Shown: positions 1 to 8,661 of the stretch, in pieces | Layout: each line of letters starts with the position of its first letter | How positions within the stretch are numbered: the first letter of the stretch is position 1 | Assembly (NCBI RefSeq): GCF_011605345.1 | Contig: NZ_JAAOXM010000004.1 | Location: forward strand, 1-64,000 | Origin: Burkholderia sp. D-99 | GTDB taxonomy: Bacteria > Pseudomonadota > Gammaproteobacteria > Burkholderiales > Burkholderiaceae | Reading direction: 5' to 3' | DNA: 64,000 nt | Program-made: the position numbers and the translations under genes | Notes under the pieces: model-generated | Database searches by the model: none | What the model was told of the DNA's origin: nothing | The model's input: the letters and a program-made list of their open reading frames with translations, nothing else

Positions 1-112
1 CAAACGCCCAAACGCCCAAACGCCCAAACGCCCAAACGCCCAAACGCCCAAACGCCCAAACGCCCAAACGCTCAGGCACTCAAGCACTCAAGCACTCAAG
101 CACTCAAGCACT
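1..112. repeat. Tandem 8-bp repeat tract (14 units, two unit types)
   Basis: Fourteen consecutive 8-bp units stay in one register. Units 1-8 are CAAACGCC, the ninth is CAAACGCT, the tenth CAGGCACT and the last four CAAGCACT. The tract touches the left window edge, so its true length is unknown. Its right end supplies the last two codons and the stop codon of the oxidoreductase gene on the minus strand. Tracts of this kind change copy number by slippage. Confidence 0.95.
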
Positions 113-1216
113 GACCCCCGCCGCATCGTGACGCGCATAGTCGACGTAGCCCGCGCGGTCGCCGCCGTACCAGCCGACCGCCTTCGGCGCGGCGAGCGGC
201 GCGTTCGCCGCGATGCGTTCGACGAGGTCGGGGTTCGCGATGTACGCGCGCGTGAACGCGACGAGATCGGCGTCACCCGTGTCGATCAGCGCGTGGGCGG
301 CATCCGGTGCGATGCCGCCGTTGACGATCAGCGTGCCGCCGAAGTGCTTGCGCGTGTTCGCGACGATGCGCGGCAGGTCGGGTTCGCCGCTCCAGCCGTT
401 GGTGTCCGCCGCGTGCACGTACGCGACGCCGGCTTCGTCGAGCATGCGGCCGACGTAGGCGTACGTCGTATCCGGATCCGCGTCGCGCACGTTGTTGTAC
501 TTCGCGTACGGCGAGATGCGCACGCCCACGCGGCTGAGCGGCATCACGCCGCCGACCGCGTCGACGATCTCCTCGAGGAAGCGCGCACGGTTCGCGACCG
601 AGCCGCCGTACCGGTCGTCGCGGCGGTTCAGCGTCGACGACAGGAACTGGTGCGGCAGGTAGCCGTTGGCCGCGTGGAGCTCGACGCCGTCGAAGCCGGC
701 CGCCATCGCGCGGATGGCCGCGTCGCGGAATTCGTCGACCGTGTCGGCCACCTCGTCCGTCGTCATTGCACGCGACGGCGTCGCGTGAATCTTCGTGTAA
801 TAGCCGTTCTGCAGCTGCGCCCACACCTGCAATTGCTCGAGATCGTCGTTGACGCCGGACGGCGACAGCGGCGCGTCGCCGCCGAGCAGCGTCAGCGAGC
901 TCACGCGGCCGCCGTGCCACAGCTGCGCGAAGATGCGGCCGCCGTTCGCATGCACGGCGTCCGTGATCTGCTTCCAGCCGGCCGCCTGCTGGTCGGTGAC
1001 GAGCCCCGGCGTCAGTTCGAACGATGCGGAAGCCGGGCTGACGTTGGTCGCCTCGGTCACGATCAGGCCGGCGGACGCGCGCTGCGCGTAGTACTCGGCC
1101 ATCAGTTCGGTCGGCTGGCCGCGCGACGGCGCGCGCGAGCGCGTCATCGGCCCCATCACGACACGGTTGGGAAGCGGCAGGCCGCGCAGGTCGTAGTGGC
1201 TGAGCAGGGTAGACAT
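104..1216 (-). CDS. Old yellow enzyme family NADH:flavin oxidoreductase (alkene reductase)
   Basis: A 370-residue FMN TIM-barrel enzyme of the usual length for the family. It probably reduces activated C=C bonds (enones, nitro compounds, nitrate esters) in the cytoplasm with NAD(P)H. Visible landmarks are MTRSR near residue 25 (flavin-contacting Thr), QLWH at 98-101, and the HxxNxY signature at 181-186 (His181/Asn184 bind the substrate carbonyl, Tyr186 is the proton donor). The RGG-type motif DRYGGS and the C-terminal NGGI phosphate-binding segment are also present. AAGGAATCC precedes the ATG. It lies 172 bp downstream of the MFS gene on the same strand and may be co-transcribed. Its stop codon falls inside the 8-bp repeat tract. 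The substrate is not predictable. Confidence 0.93.
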   Translation of the reverse strand: MSTLLSHYDLRGLPLPNRVVMGPMTRSRAPSRGQPTELMAEYYAQRASAGLIVTEATNVSPASASFELTPGLVTDQQAAGWKQITDAVHANGGRIFAQLWHGGRVSSLTLLGGDAPLSPSGVNDDLEQLQVWAQLQNGYYTKIHATPSRAMTTDEVADTVDEFRDAAIRAMAAGFDGVELHAANGYLPHQFLSSTLNRRDDRYGGSVANRARFLEEIVDAVGGVMPLSRVGVRISPYAKYNNVRDADPDTTYAYVGRMLDEAGVAYVHAADTNGWSGEPDLPRIVANTRKHFGGTLIVNGGIAPDAAHALIDTGDADLVAFTRAYIANPDLVERIAANAPLAAPKAVGWYGGDRAGYVDYARHDAAGVSA

Positions 1217-1388
1217 GATGGATTCCTTTTTGCGTGAGGCAGGGCGGTGCCGCGTGTCGCGTGACAGCGACCGGTCAGGCGGCGCGCCCTGCGGATAGTT
1301 CGGGAAAGACAGGGGTGACGTGCCGGCAGCGTTCCGGCGCGCGAGCGGCCCCGGGGGGCGTCGCGCGTGAACCGGTGCCGGCGCCGGT

Positions 1389-2606
1389 TCAGGACTGTGC
1401 GTGGCGTCGTGCGTGCGGACGCCCGATCACGAGGTAGTGGGCGAGCGCGATGATCGGGAACGTGCCGGCAACCGCGGCCACGAGCGGCCAGCCGCCGTGT
1501 TCGTACAGCGGGCTCGCGAGCGCGGAGCCGATCGCACCGCCGACGAAGATGCTCGTCATGTACAGCGCATTCAGGCGGTTGCGGCTGGCCGCGTGCAGCG
1601 CATAGATCTCGCGCTGGCCGAGCACCATGTTCATCTGCACCGCGAAGTCGAGCACGATGCCGGTGACGACGAGGCCATACAGGCCGGCGCCGTGGATCAG
1701 CGCGACCGCGTATGACAGCGCGCCGGCGATCAGCGCGATCAGCGTCGCCCGCACGCCGTGGCCGGCATCCGCGAGGCGGCCCGCGACCGGTGCCGACGTC
1801 GCGCCGATCGCCCCGACCAGCGCGAACAGGCCGATGGCTGATTGCGACAGGCCGTAGTGACGCGTGAGTTCGACCGGCACGGCGGTCCAGAACAGGCTGA
1901 ACGACGCGAACATCAGGCCCTGGTAGAACGCGCGATGGCGCAGCACCGGCATCGTGCGAACCAGGTGCAGCAGCGAACCGATCAGCTCGAAGTAGGTGGC
2001 GCGGTGATCGGGCTGGCGCGACGGGATCGTCAGCGCGAGCACGGCGGTCACGAGCGTCATCAGCACCGCGGCGGCCGCGAACACGAAGCGCCAGCCGAAC
2101 GCGTCGGCCACCACGCTCGACAGCGGGCGCGCGAGCAGGATGCCGAGCAGCAGCCCGCCCATGATCGTGCCGACCACCCGGCCGCGCGAATGATCGGGCG
2201 CGAGGTGCGCGGCGAGCGGCACCAGGATCTGCACCGCGACCGAACTGAAGCCGATCAGCAGCGAGATCGCGAGGAACAGCCCGGGCGTCTGCACGACGGC
2301 CGCCGCCGCGAGGCTCGCGATCGACACGACGGCGGTGATGATCATCAGCTTGCGGTTCTCGAGCAGGTCGCCGAGCGGCACGATGAAGAACAGACCGAAC
2401 GCGTAGCCGATCTGCGTCAGCGACACGATCAGGCTCGCGGTTCCGCCGGACATGTGCAGGCTCGGCGCGATGAGTTCGGTGATCGGTTGCGCGTAGTACA
2501 GGTTCGCGACGATCGCGCCGCAACTGAACGCGAACAGCATGATGAGGCCCTGCGTGAGCTTGGCCGCGTGCCCGTGGGGCGCGAGCGGGGTGGATTCTGC
2601 TGACAT
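1389..2606 (-). CDS. MFS transporter (12-TM, YnfM-like drug/metabolite exporter)
   Basis: A 405-residue integral membrane protein of the major facilitator superfamily with twelve predicted hydrophobic segments. The loop after the second helix carries a degenerate MFS motif A (GDLLENRK), and the motif-C region contains GGLLLGILLARP. The open frame continues upstream to about 3065. The ATG at 2606 is chosen because GAAGGAG lies just before it and because its MSAESTPLAPHG start leads straight into helix 1. It precedes the OYE gene and has the palindrome at 2720-2737 about 115 bp upstream. Export of a toxic aromatic or its product is a plausible role in this context, but the substrate is unknown. 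Confidence 0.9.
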   Translation of the reverse strand: MSAESTPLAPHGHAAKLTQGLIMLFAFSCGAIVANLYYAQPITELIAPSLHMSGGTASLIVSLTQIGYAFGLFFIVPLGDLLENRKLMIITAVVSIASLAAAAVVQTPGLFLAISLLIGFSSVAVQILVPLAAHLAPDHSRGRVVGTIMGGLLLGILLARPLSSVVADAFGWRFVFAAAAVLMTLVTAVLALTIPSRQPDHRATYFELIGSLLHLVRTMPVLRHRAFYQGLMFASFSLFWTAVPVELTRHYGLSQSAIGLFALVGAIGATSAPVAGRLADAGHGVRATLIALIAGALSYAVALIHGAGLYGLVVTGIVLDFAVQMNMVLGQREIYALHAASRNRLNALYMTSIFVGGAIGSALASPLYEHGGWPLVAAVAGTFPIIALAHYLVIGRPHARRHAQS

Positions 2607-2719
2607 GGTCGACTCCTTCGAAAGAGATGTCGGGTGCCCGGTCGTCGGGCGGGCGTGGCGTTGTTGGGTGTTCGGGTGTTCGACGCGGCGCAACGGAAGC
2701 CGCCGCATTGCCGTCAAGA

Positions 2720-2737
2720 TTATTGATCGATCGATAA
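2720..2737. promoter_or_regulatory. Palindromic operator-like site upstream of the MFS/OYE genes
   Basis: TTATTGATCGATCGATAA is palindromic at 16 of 18 positions and sits in an AT-rich patch of an otherwise GC-rich gap, 114 bp before the MFS start. Its right 14 bp match TTATC-N4-GATAA with one mismatch, the sequence found twice before the VOC gene and once before a response regulator in this window. A MarR- or TetR-type repressor site is the obvious guess; no such regulator gene lies in the window. Confidence 0.5.
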
Positions 2738-2805
2738 CAAGGGAATACGCCCGGTGCGCAATCGAGCTTTGCGCGCCACGCAAAGGGGTCGGACCGCAGC
2801 CGGGT

Positions 2806-3930
2806 TCATGCGCATGCGCCGAGGCCGAGATCGGTCGCGAACCGCACGCCGGCGTCGGCGAGGCCGGCCGACGCGACCCGGCGCGCGGCCGCCCAGGATG
2901 CCGTGCGTCTCGTAACGTCGTGCGCGCCCGACGGCAGTGCCTGCGCGAGGGTGACCGCGTCGGCGAGGGCCTTCGACATGCCGGATGCCGTATGGGGCCG
3001 CAGCGTGCAGGCCGCGTCGCCGACGAGCGCGATGCGGCCGTTGGCGAAAGCGGGGCTGAAGACATCGAAGACGGCCTGGACGGACGGCGCGGCGGTCGCC
3101 TCGACCAGTTGCGACAGCACCGGCGGCAGACGCTCGCGCGCGAGTGCGCCGAGCGCGGCGTGTGCGCGCGTCGACAACAGGCCCGGTTCGGCCGACGCGT
3201 CGTGCAGGCGGCCGCCGAGGTCGGCCAGATGGCCGCGCAACGTGTCGAGGTTTGCTTCGGAGCGGTACCAGATCCAGTTGAAGCGTTGCGCGCGAGGCCC
3301 CGGCATGCCGTCGGCGGCGGGAATCTGGAACGCCATGAACAGTTCGCCGGGCTGCCGGTAGAGCGTCAGGTTCTCGACGAGCATTTCGATGGTCCCCGCA
3401 TCGAACGCGGCTTCGTCGACGACGCCGCGCCACGCGAAGTAGCCGGCATAGCGCGGCGCGTAGCCGGGAAACAGCGCTGTGCGGATCCGCGAGCCCGCGC
3501 CTTCCGCGGCGACGAGCAGGTCCACCCGCTCGCGCGTCGCGCCGATCTGCAAGTCGACACCGTCCGGGTCGCGGTGCTCGACCGTCACCGGGCTGTCGTA
3601 GCGGATCATCCCGTCCGGCAGCATCGCGCACAGCGCGCGATAGACGATGTCCCACGACGAAAACGGCAGCCATTGGCACGCGTCGTCGACGATTCCGCCC
3701 GCGCGGTCGATCCAGCGCCGGCGGCGCGTCGGGACCGTCGCGATCGACAGCCGCTGGCCGCCGTGCGCGTCGAGAAATGCCGTCATGCGGCGCAGTACCG
3801 CGACACCGCCGCCATGATCGGGCACGCGCCGGTCGCGGCGCTCATGGACGACGACCTCGTGACCGATGCAATTCAGCGTGACGGCGGCGGCCAGGCCCGT
3901 GATGGAGCCGCCGGCGATCGCGATCTTCAT
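2806..3930 (-). CDS. FAD-dependent aromatic-ring monooxygenase (dihydroxypyridine hydroxylase-like), copy 1
   Basis: A 374-residue group A flavoprotein monooxygenase. It should use NAD(P)H and O2 to hydroxylate an aromatic or N-heteroaromatic ring in the cytoplasm. The N-terminal Rossmann motif is IAGGSITGLAAA, and the second FAD motif is LVGDAACTLRPHTASG near residue 300. The open frame runs on to 4326, but the ATG at 3930 follows GAGAGGCG and matches the start of its paralogue at 10850-11974, which has exactly the same length. The two copies share long blocks such as HGD-type PFSSWD, LFPGYAP and GELFMAF. A CTGAA direct-repeat box lies 79 bp upstream. The nearest described relatives are 2,6-dihydroxypyridine 3-monooxygenases; the substrate here is unproven. 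Confidence 0.87.
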   Translation of the reverse strand: MKIAIAGGSITGLAAAVTLNCIGHEVVVHERRDRRVPDHGGGVAVLRRMTAFLDAHGGQRLSIATVPTRRRRWIDRAGGIVDDACQWLPFSSWDIVYRALCAMLPDGMIRYDSPVTVEHRDPDGVDLQIGATRERVDLLVAAEGAGSRIRTALFPGYAPRYAGYFAWRGVVDEAAFDAGTIEMLVENLTLYRQPGELFMAFQIPAADGMPGPRAQRFNWIWYRSEANLDTLRGHLADLGGRLHDASAEPGLLSTRAHAALGALARERLPPVLSQLVEATAAPSVQAVFDVFSPAFANGRIALVGDAACTLRPHTASGMSKALADAVTLAQALPSGAHDVTRRTASWAAARRVASAGLADAGVRFATDLGLGACA

Positions 3931-4009
3931 GATGCGCCTCTCGAAACGGGCTTCCGGCGCGGATATCGCGGGTAGCGAAGCCCCATGAGAGCAGTCTGGA
4001 TCGAGCCGA

Positions 4010-4036
4010 CTGAATAGTCCTAAACCGCGTCTTAAA
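4010..4036 (-). promoter_or_regulatory. Direct-repeat box A (variant of the TTCAG box)
   Basis: On the plus strand the sequence reads CTGAA-N5-CTAAA-N6-CTTAAA, so towards the monooxygenase start 79 bp away it reads TTTAAG, TTTAG, TTCAG at 10-12 bp pitch. It is the most degenerate member of the box family seen at 10786, 33896, 36204 and 38449. The gap 3931-4009 holds nothing else obvious. Confidence 0.35.
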
Positions 4037-4254
4037 TCACTTGATTTCTGCGGTGCGCGCGGCGGTGTTGAGTCGGAGGACGACACAATGCCGCTGGTGC
4101 TCGGCCATAGGTCGGAATCCGAGTGCTTCGTAGGCGAGCTTCTGGTGGTCGGCGAGCGTGTCAGTGGGCCGTCGTACCGCGCGAGCAACGTACCCATGTC
4201 AGGCGGGGCGATGCACAGTTGTGTACCGAGATGCTGACACAGCCGTTCCGGCAT
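4037..4254 (-). pseudogene. Decayed transposase fragment (Tn3-type N-terminal, DUF4158-like)
   Basis: Two short reading frames on the minus strand join, with one frameshift near 4150-4165, into about 72 residues. The first part contains LCQHLGTQLCIAPPD followed by LLARYD; the second contains DHQKLAYEALGFRPM and EHQRH. This pattern of a PPD step, a YD turn, then DHQ...LGFR resembles the N-terminal DUF4158 region of Tn3-family transposases, a family assignment made from memory. No catalytic domain remains and no terminal inverted repeats were found. The stretch 4255-4507 is AT-richer non-coding DNA leading to the FkbM gene. Confidence 0.4.
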
Positions 4255-4507
4255 GAGCCTTGTACGGCGCCCTTTGCAGGCTGACCTGCCTGCAAAGCCC
4301 GAATCGTGAATCTGATGTGCAGTCAATCGGCTGACAAGAACGATTCAAGCCTGGACTGACAATCGCAGGAGGCATGCAAAACGACGCCAGGCGCGGTACC
4401 GGTCACGTTTGTGAAGATATTGGCATCAAAATCGTTGCGAATTCAATCATGTATTATTAGAATTTTTTGTCACGGGTAGGTGAATTTAATTTCGGCAAGA
4501 GGTGTTC

Positions 4508-5305
4508 ATGAAAATTGCTTACATCTTGGCGTCAACGAGTCACGGGATGCTTATCGTCAACAGGAACGACGAAAACCATAACGTAGAATATGGAAATTAT
4601 GGTGTGGGATGGAATATCCTGGAAACTGGAGGTTTTTATACGAGTGATGTTGAATTACTGACATCGATTCTGAAACTAAAGAAGCGCAAGGCGGATGGCA
4701 GACGTCCGGTTATCGCAATCGACTGCGGCGCCAATATCGGAGTGCACACGATTGAGTTTGCACGGGTACTTGGCGAAGCAGGAAGTGTTATCTCGATTGA
4801 GGCGCAGAGAACGGTGTACTATGCGCTATGCGGGAATATTGCCATCAATAATTGTTTCAATGTCGATGCGAAAAATGTTGCGATCGGCGGAGAAAATGGA
4901 TTATTGAGAATACCATTCGTTGATTATCATAAAAAATCAAGCTTTGGAAGCCTCGAGCTTGTCAGGAGTTCTGTCAATGAAGATATCGGGCAGCGGATTG
5001 ATTACGACTGCGGATATGATGTTCCGTTAATTACGCTTGATTCCTTGGGACAATCGAATGTCGACCTCATAAAAATCGACGTCGAAGGCATGGAGGAGGC
5101 CGTCATTGATGGTGCATTGGAAACATTGAACGCTTCTCGTCCGATCATGTTCATCGAAAAGATCAAGTCGAATTCCGGCAGGATGTATCAGACGTTGGTC
5201 GATCTCCAGTACGAAATCCATGACCTCGGCCCCAACATACTCGCGATCTCGAGCGGTGATCCGATATCGGAGGATGTCCACCGCCTGCTTGACGGTCAGG
5301 GCTGA
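4508..5305 (+). CDS. FkbM family SAM-dependent methyltransferase (low-GC, probably acquired)
   Basis: A 265-residue protein with a class I methyltransferase fold. The SAM-binding motif is AIDCGANIGVHTIEFAR near residue 75-90, followed by the acidic SIEAQ segment, and the FkbM-type motif IKIDVEGMEEAVIDGA lies near 190-205. FkbM enzymes O-methylate sugars and polyketides; the acceptor here is unknown. ATG 4508 is preferred over GTG 4502 because AAGAGG is then well spaced. Base composition is clearly lower in GC than all neighbours, with many AT-ending codons, and a transposase remnant lies just upstream. Horizontal acquisition is therefore likely. No glycosyltransferase or polysaccharide gene is nearby, so it looks like an orphan cargo gene. 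Confidence 0.88.
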   Translation: MKIAYILASTSHGMLIVNRNDENHNVEYGNYGVGWNILETGGFYTSDVELLTSILKLKKRKADGRRPVIAIDCGANIGVHTIEFARVLGEAGSVISIEAQRTVYYALCGNIAINNCFNVDAKNVAIGGENGLLRIPFVDYHKKSSFGSLELVRSSVNEDIGQRIDYDCGYDVPLITLDSLGQSNVDLIKIDVEGMEEAVIDGALETLNASRPIMFIEKIKSNSGRMYQTLVDLQYEIHDLGPNILAISSGDPISEDVHRLLDGQG

Positions 5306-5406
5306 TTGCCGTCCTCGGAGAATGCCGGGTCGGATTCCCTTGACAGCGTCACGTCAGGCACAGGACGCGATCGGTAAGGTAGTTGGGACCCCGTCGACTG
5401 CGTGCT

Positions 5407-6324
5407 TCAGCGGCGCTGGCCCTGCAGCGTCGGAATCTGCGCAAACAGTCCGGCGAGCCAGTCGACGAAGATCTTGAGCTTGACGGGTGTATGCCGGTTG
5501 GGCGGATATAGGATCGAGATCGGCCGCGGCGGCGTGTTGAAATCCGTCAGCACCTCGCGCAGGCGCCCCGATTGCAGGTACGGCTCGACCAGGTACAGCG
5601 AGGTCTTGATCAGGCCGATGCCGGCGACGCCGCACGCGATGTAGGTGTCGGCGTCGTTGACCGCGACGGTGCCGCACATCTGCATGATGCGCGTTTCGCC
5701 GTCGACCACGTAGTCCCACGGCCGCGGCCGGCCCGTGTCGGCCGAGATGTGGCTGACCGCGATGTGTTGCGTGAGATCGTCGACCGTTTCAGGCGCGCCG
5801 CAGCGTTCGAGATACGCGGGCGCCGCGCACGTGCAGGTGGTCAGGCTGCCGATCCGTTTCGCGACCAGCCCCGAATCGTCGAGCGCGCCGACGCGCACGA
5901 CGCAGTCGACGCCTTCGCCGACCAGGTCGATCTGGCGGTCGGTCACGCCGAGTTCGACCGAGATGCCCGGATTCGCGGCGAGAAATTCGGGCAGCGCGGG
6001 CACCATGATCTGCTTGGCCATCGCCGGCGGCAGGTTCACTTTCAGGCGGCCGCGCGGCACGTTGCGCGCCTGCGAGACGGCCGCTTCCATGTCGGCGATT
6101 TCACGCAGCACGCCGACGCAGCGCTCGTAGTAGGCCTGCCCGTCCTCGGTCAGCGAGATCCGGCGGGTGGTGCGGTTCAGCAGCCGGCAGCCGAGATGCT
6201 GTTCGAGCGTGCTGAGCAGCGCGGACACGCGCGGCGTCGTCAGCCCGGTCGTGTCGGACGCGCGCGTGAAGCTGCCCGTCTCGACGATGCGCGTGAATAC
6301 GCGCATCGAAAGCAAGGTATCCAT
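5407..6324 (-). CDS. LysR-type transcriptional regulator 1
   Basis: A 305-residue LTTR. The N-terminal winged helix-turn-helix covers about residues 1-60 (SMRVFTRIVETGSFTRASD, then a recognition helix ending LLNRTTRRISLTEDG). The effector-binding domain begins near residue 90 (GRLKVNLPPAMAKQIMVP). GGAG precedes the ATG at 6324. It lies 75 bp downstream of the molybdenum hydroxylase large subunit on the same strand, the reverse of the usual divergent LTTR layout, so it may be co-transcribed with it. The subfamily resembles DNA-binding repressors of the redox and aromatic-response type, but no effector can be named. Confidence 0.92.
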   Translation of the reverse strand: MDTLLSMRVFTRIVETGSFTRASDTTGLTTPRVSALLSTLEQHLGCRLLNRTTRRISLTEDGQAYYERCVGVLREIADMEAAVSQARNVPRGRLKVNLPPAMAKQIMVPALPEFLAANPGISVELGVTDRQIDLVGEGVDCVVRVGALDDSGLVAKRIGSLTTCTCAAPAYLERCGAPETVDDLTQHIAVSHISADTGRPRPWDYVVDGETRIMQMCGTVAVNDADTYIACGVAGIGLIKTSLYLVEPYLQSGRLREVLTDFNTPPRPISILYPPNRHTPVKLKIFVDWLAGLFAQIPTLQGQRR

Positions 6325-6354
6325 CGTTGAGAAATCTCCAACCTGTTCGTTGCC

Positions 6355-6384
6355 GGCGCCGGTCTGTGCCGGCGCGGCTTTTTT
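6355..6384 (+). terminator. Hairpin plus T6 on the plus strand (orientation opposite to neighbours)
   Basis: GCGCCGG and CCGGCGC form a 7-bp perfect stem around a TCTGTG loop, followed by GGC and six T on the plus strand. It has the form of an intrinsic terminator for rightward transcription, yet both flanking genes are on the minus strand. It may stop antisense transcription into the molybdenum hydroxylase gene. Confidence 0.4.
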
Positions 6385-6399
6385 GTTGAGGTGCCGCCG

Positions 6400-8661
6400 C
6401 TACGCGTCGATGCGCTTCCTGAGCCCGTCGCCTGCAAACGGCATTTCGCGCAGCCGCTGGCCGGTCGCATCGAAGATCGCATTGGCCAGCGCACCCGCGG
6501 TCGGCCCCATCGACGCTTCGGCCGCACCGAGGAACGGCGCGCCGGGACGGTTGATCAGGTGCACCTTGATGCTTTGCGGCGCCGCGCCGAAACGCAGGAT
6601 CGGGTAGCTGCTCCAGTCAAAGCTGCGGATGCGCTGCGTATCGTATTTCAGCGCCTCGTACAGTGTCCAGCTCGCGGCCTGCACGATGCCGCCTTCGATC
6701 TGGTTGCGGATGCCGTCCGGCGACACGACCTGGCCGGCGTCGACGGCCACTTCCGCGCGGTCGAGCGTCACCTGGCCCGTTTCCGGCACGACCGTGATCT
6801 CGATCGCCATCGCGACGTAGGCCATCAGGTTCTTGTAGCGGCCGAACGCGAAGCCGACGCCACGATTGCGTTCGCGCGGCGGCCGCGGCCAGCCGAACTT
6901 CGTCGCGACGAGCTGGATCACCTGGCGTGCACGGTGGTCCTGCATGTGCCGCAGCCGGAATTCGACCGGATCGACGCCGGCGGCGTGCGCCAGCTCGTCC
7001 ATGAAGCTCTCGATTGCCCACACGTTGGTGTGCGCGCCGAGCGAGCGCATCGCCGAGGTCTGCAGCGGCATCGTCGGCGAGAAGTTGTTGACGATGTGCA
7101 TGGTCGGCAGCGCGTACAGCGGAATCGCGTTGCGATCGCCGCCGCCTTCGGGCTGCAGCATCGGCGTCGACGGCGCGGACACGAACGGCGGCTCGAGCAT
7201 CCGCGCGGGCAGCAGCCGGCCGGCATTGACGATCCGCTCGTTGTGCGAGCTGCTCCACAGCGCGTAGTTCCAGTCGACGATACGGCCGCTCGCGTCGAGC
7301 GACGCGCTGAGCTCCGTGACCATCGCGGGCGTGAAGTGGTCCCACGTATGTTCCTGCTCGCGCATCCATTGCACGCGGATCGGCTTGCCGGGCAGCGCCG
7401 CCGCGATCAGCGCCGCATGCGCGGCCACGTCGTCCGCGCCGTTGTGCCCGTAGCAGCCGGAGCCTTCGGTATGGATGCAGCGCACGCTCGTCTTCGGCAT
7501 CGACAGCATTTCGGCGAGCGCGTCGCGCAGCGGATACACGCCCTGCGAGTGGGTCCACACGGTCAGCATGCCGTTCTCGAGATGCGCGACCGCACACGAC
7601 GGCCCGATCGAGCCGTGCAGCAGGTAGTTCTTCAGGAACGTCGCGGAGAGGGTCTTCGTCGCCGGTGCGGTGTCGCCCTTCGTGTTCGCGATCTCGATGC
7701 GCTGCGTCGCGATCCGCTTCAGGTCCTGGTGCACCGTGTCGCGCTCGGGCAGCGCGCGGCCGGGCGACCAGCGGCTGCCGGCGGCCAGCGCGCGCTGCGC
7801 GACGACCGCCTGCCATTCGCCGCGCGCGACGACCGCGAGGAGGCTGCCGTTGCGCACGATCCGCACGACGCCCGGCATCTTCAGGATCGCGGCTTCGTCG
7901 AACGACAGCAGCTTCGCGTCGTACACGGGCGGCATCACGACACGCGCATGCAGCATGTCGGGCAGTGCCATGTCCTGCACGTAGCTGACGCCGCCCGTGA
8001 CCTTGTTCGGAATGTCGACGCGCGGCAGCGACGTGCCGATCACCGAGAACGTGGCCGGCGGCTTCAGCGGCGACGTCGGCGTGGCGCTGCGGTGCAGGTC
8101 GACCGTGCGCACCGCGTCGCCGTAGCGCATCGTGCGGCCGTCCTGCGCCTTGATCACCGCATCGGCGACGGTGAGCGTGCGCGGATCGACGCCGAACTGC
8201 TTCGCCGCGCCGTCCACCAGCAGCCCGCGCACCTGCGCGGCCGCGTTCAGCAACGCGGAGCCGCTGTCGGCCATCGTGTGGCTGCCGGCCGTCAGGCCCT
8301 CGTCCGGCGACGCGCCGGTGTCGGCCGTCAGGAACGTGATCAGCGAGGGCTTCATGTTCAGCTCCTCGGCCGCCACCTGCAGCAACGCGGTACGCACGCC
8401 GGTGCCGAGCTCGACCTTGCCGGTGAACACGGTGACCTTGCCTTCGGGCGTGATCTTGATCCACGCGTCCAGCAGCGGGTTGGTCTTCAGGCTGCCGGCC
8501 AGCGTTTCGGTCGCCTTGCCGACGTGGACGGCGGCGCCTTCGTCCGCGATCACGAGCTGCGCGGCGGCACGCGTGACCGGCGCGAGACTGAACGCGACGA
8601 AGAGCGCGCCGGAGACCATGAAGTGCCGGCGGCCTTCGTCGATGTCGTCGGGTGGGTTCAT
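6400..8661 (-). CDS. Molybdopterin-binding large subunit of an IorB/aldehyde dehydrogenase-type molybdenum hydroxylase
   Basis: A 753-residue xanthine-oxidase-family catalytic subunit of the two-subunit (isoquinoline 1-oxidoreductase) type. It should hydroxylate an N-heterocycle or oxidise an aldehyde with water as oxygen source. The N-terminus has a Tat-like segment (GRRHFMVSGALFVAFSLAP), so export to the periplasm is likely. Landmarks are VFTGKVELGTGVRTALLQ near residue 55-70, EGSGCYGHNGADD in the middle, and GAAEASMGPTAGA near the C-terminus, which holds the expected catalytic Glu. The start overlaps the stop of the 2Fe-2S gene by one base. Electrons would pass from Mo-pterin to 2Fe-2S to the cytochrome c encoded upstream. 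There is no FAD subunit, as usual for this subfamily. Confidence 0.9.
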   Translation of the reverse strand: MNPPDDIDEGRRHFMVSGALFVAFSLAPVTRAAAQLVIADEGAAVHVGKATETLAGSLKTNPLLDAWIKITPEGKVTVFTGKVELGTGVRTALLQVAAEELNMKPSLITFLTADTGASPDEGLTAGSHTMADSGSALLNAAAQVRGLLVDGAAKQFGVDPRTLTVADAVIKAQDGRTMRYGDAVRTVDLHRSATPTSPLKPPATFSVIGTSLPRVDIPNKVTGGVSYVQDMALPDMLHARVVMPPVYDAKLLSFDEAAILKMPGVVRIVRNGSLLAVVARGEWQAVVAQRALAAGSRWSPGRALPERDTVHQDLKRIATQRIEIANTKGDTAPATKTLSATFLKNYLLHGSIGPSCAVAHLENGMLTVWTHSQGVYPLRDALAEMLSMPKTSVRCIHTEGSGCYGHNGADDVAAHAALIAAALPGKPIRVQWMREQEHTWDHFTPAMVTELSASLDASGRIVDWNYALWSSSHNERIVNAGRLLPARMLEPPFVSAPSTPMLQPEGGGDRNAIPLYALPTMHIVNNFSPTMPLQTSAMRSLGAHTNVWAIESFMDELAHAAGVDPVEFRLRHMQDHRARQVIQLVATKFGWPRPPRERNRGVGFAFGRYKNLMAYVAMAIEITVVPETGQVTLDRAEVAVDAGQVVSPDGIRNQIEGGIVQAASWTLYEALKYDTQRIRSFDWSSYPILRFGAAPQSIKVHLINRPGAPFLGAAEASMGPTAGALANAIFDATGQRLREMPFAGDGLRKRIDA

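Noticed and set aside
1..112. A CRISPR-like array at the left edge
   Set aside because: Units are 8 bp, contiguous and without spacers, so it is a simple tandem repeat.
2607..3065. N-terminal extension of the MFS gene by about 150 residues
   Set aside because: The extension is Arg/Ser/Pro-rich, overlaps the opposite-frame end of the monooxygenase and lacks a ribosome-binding site. GAAGGAG precedes the internal ATG at 2606.
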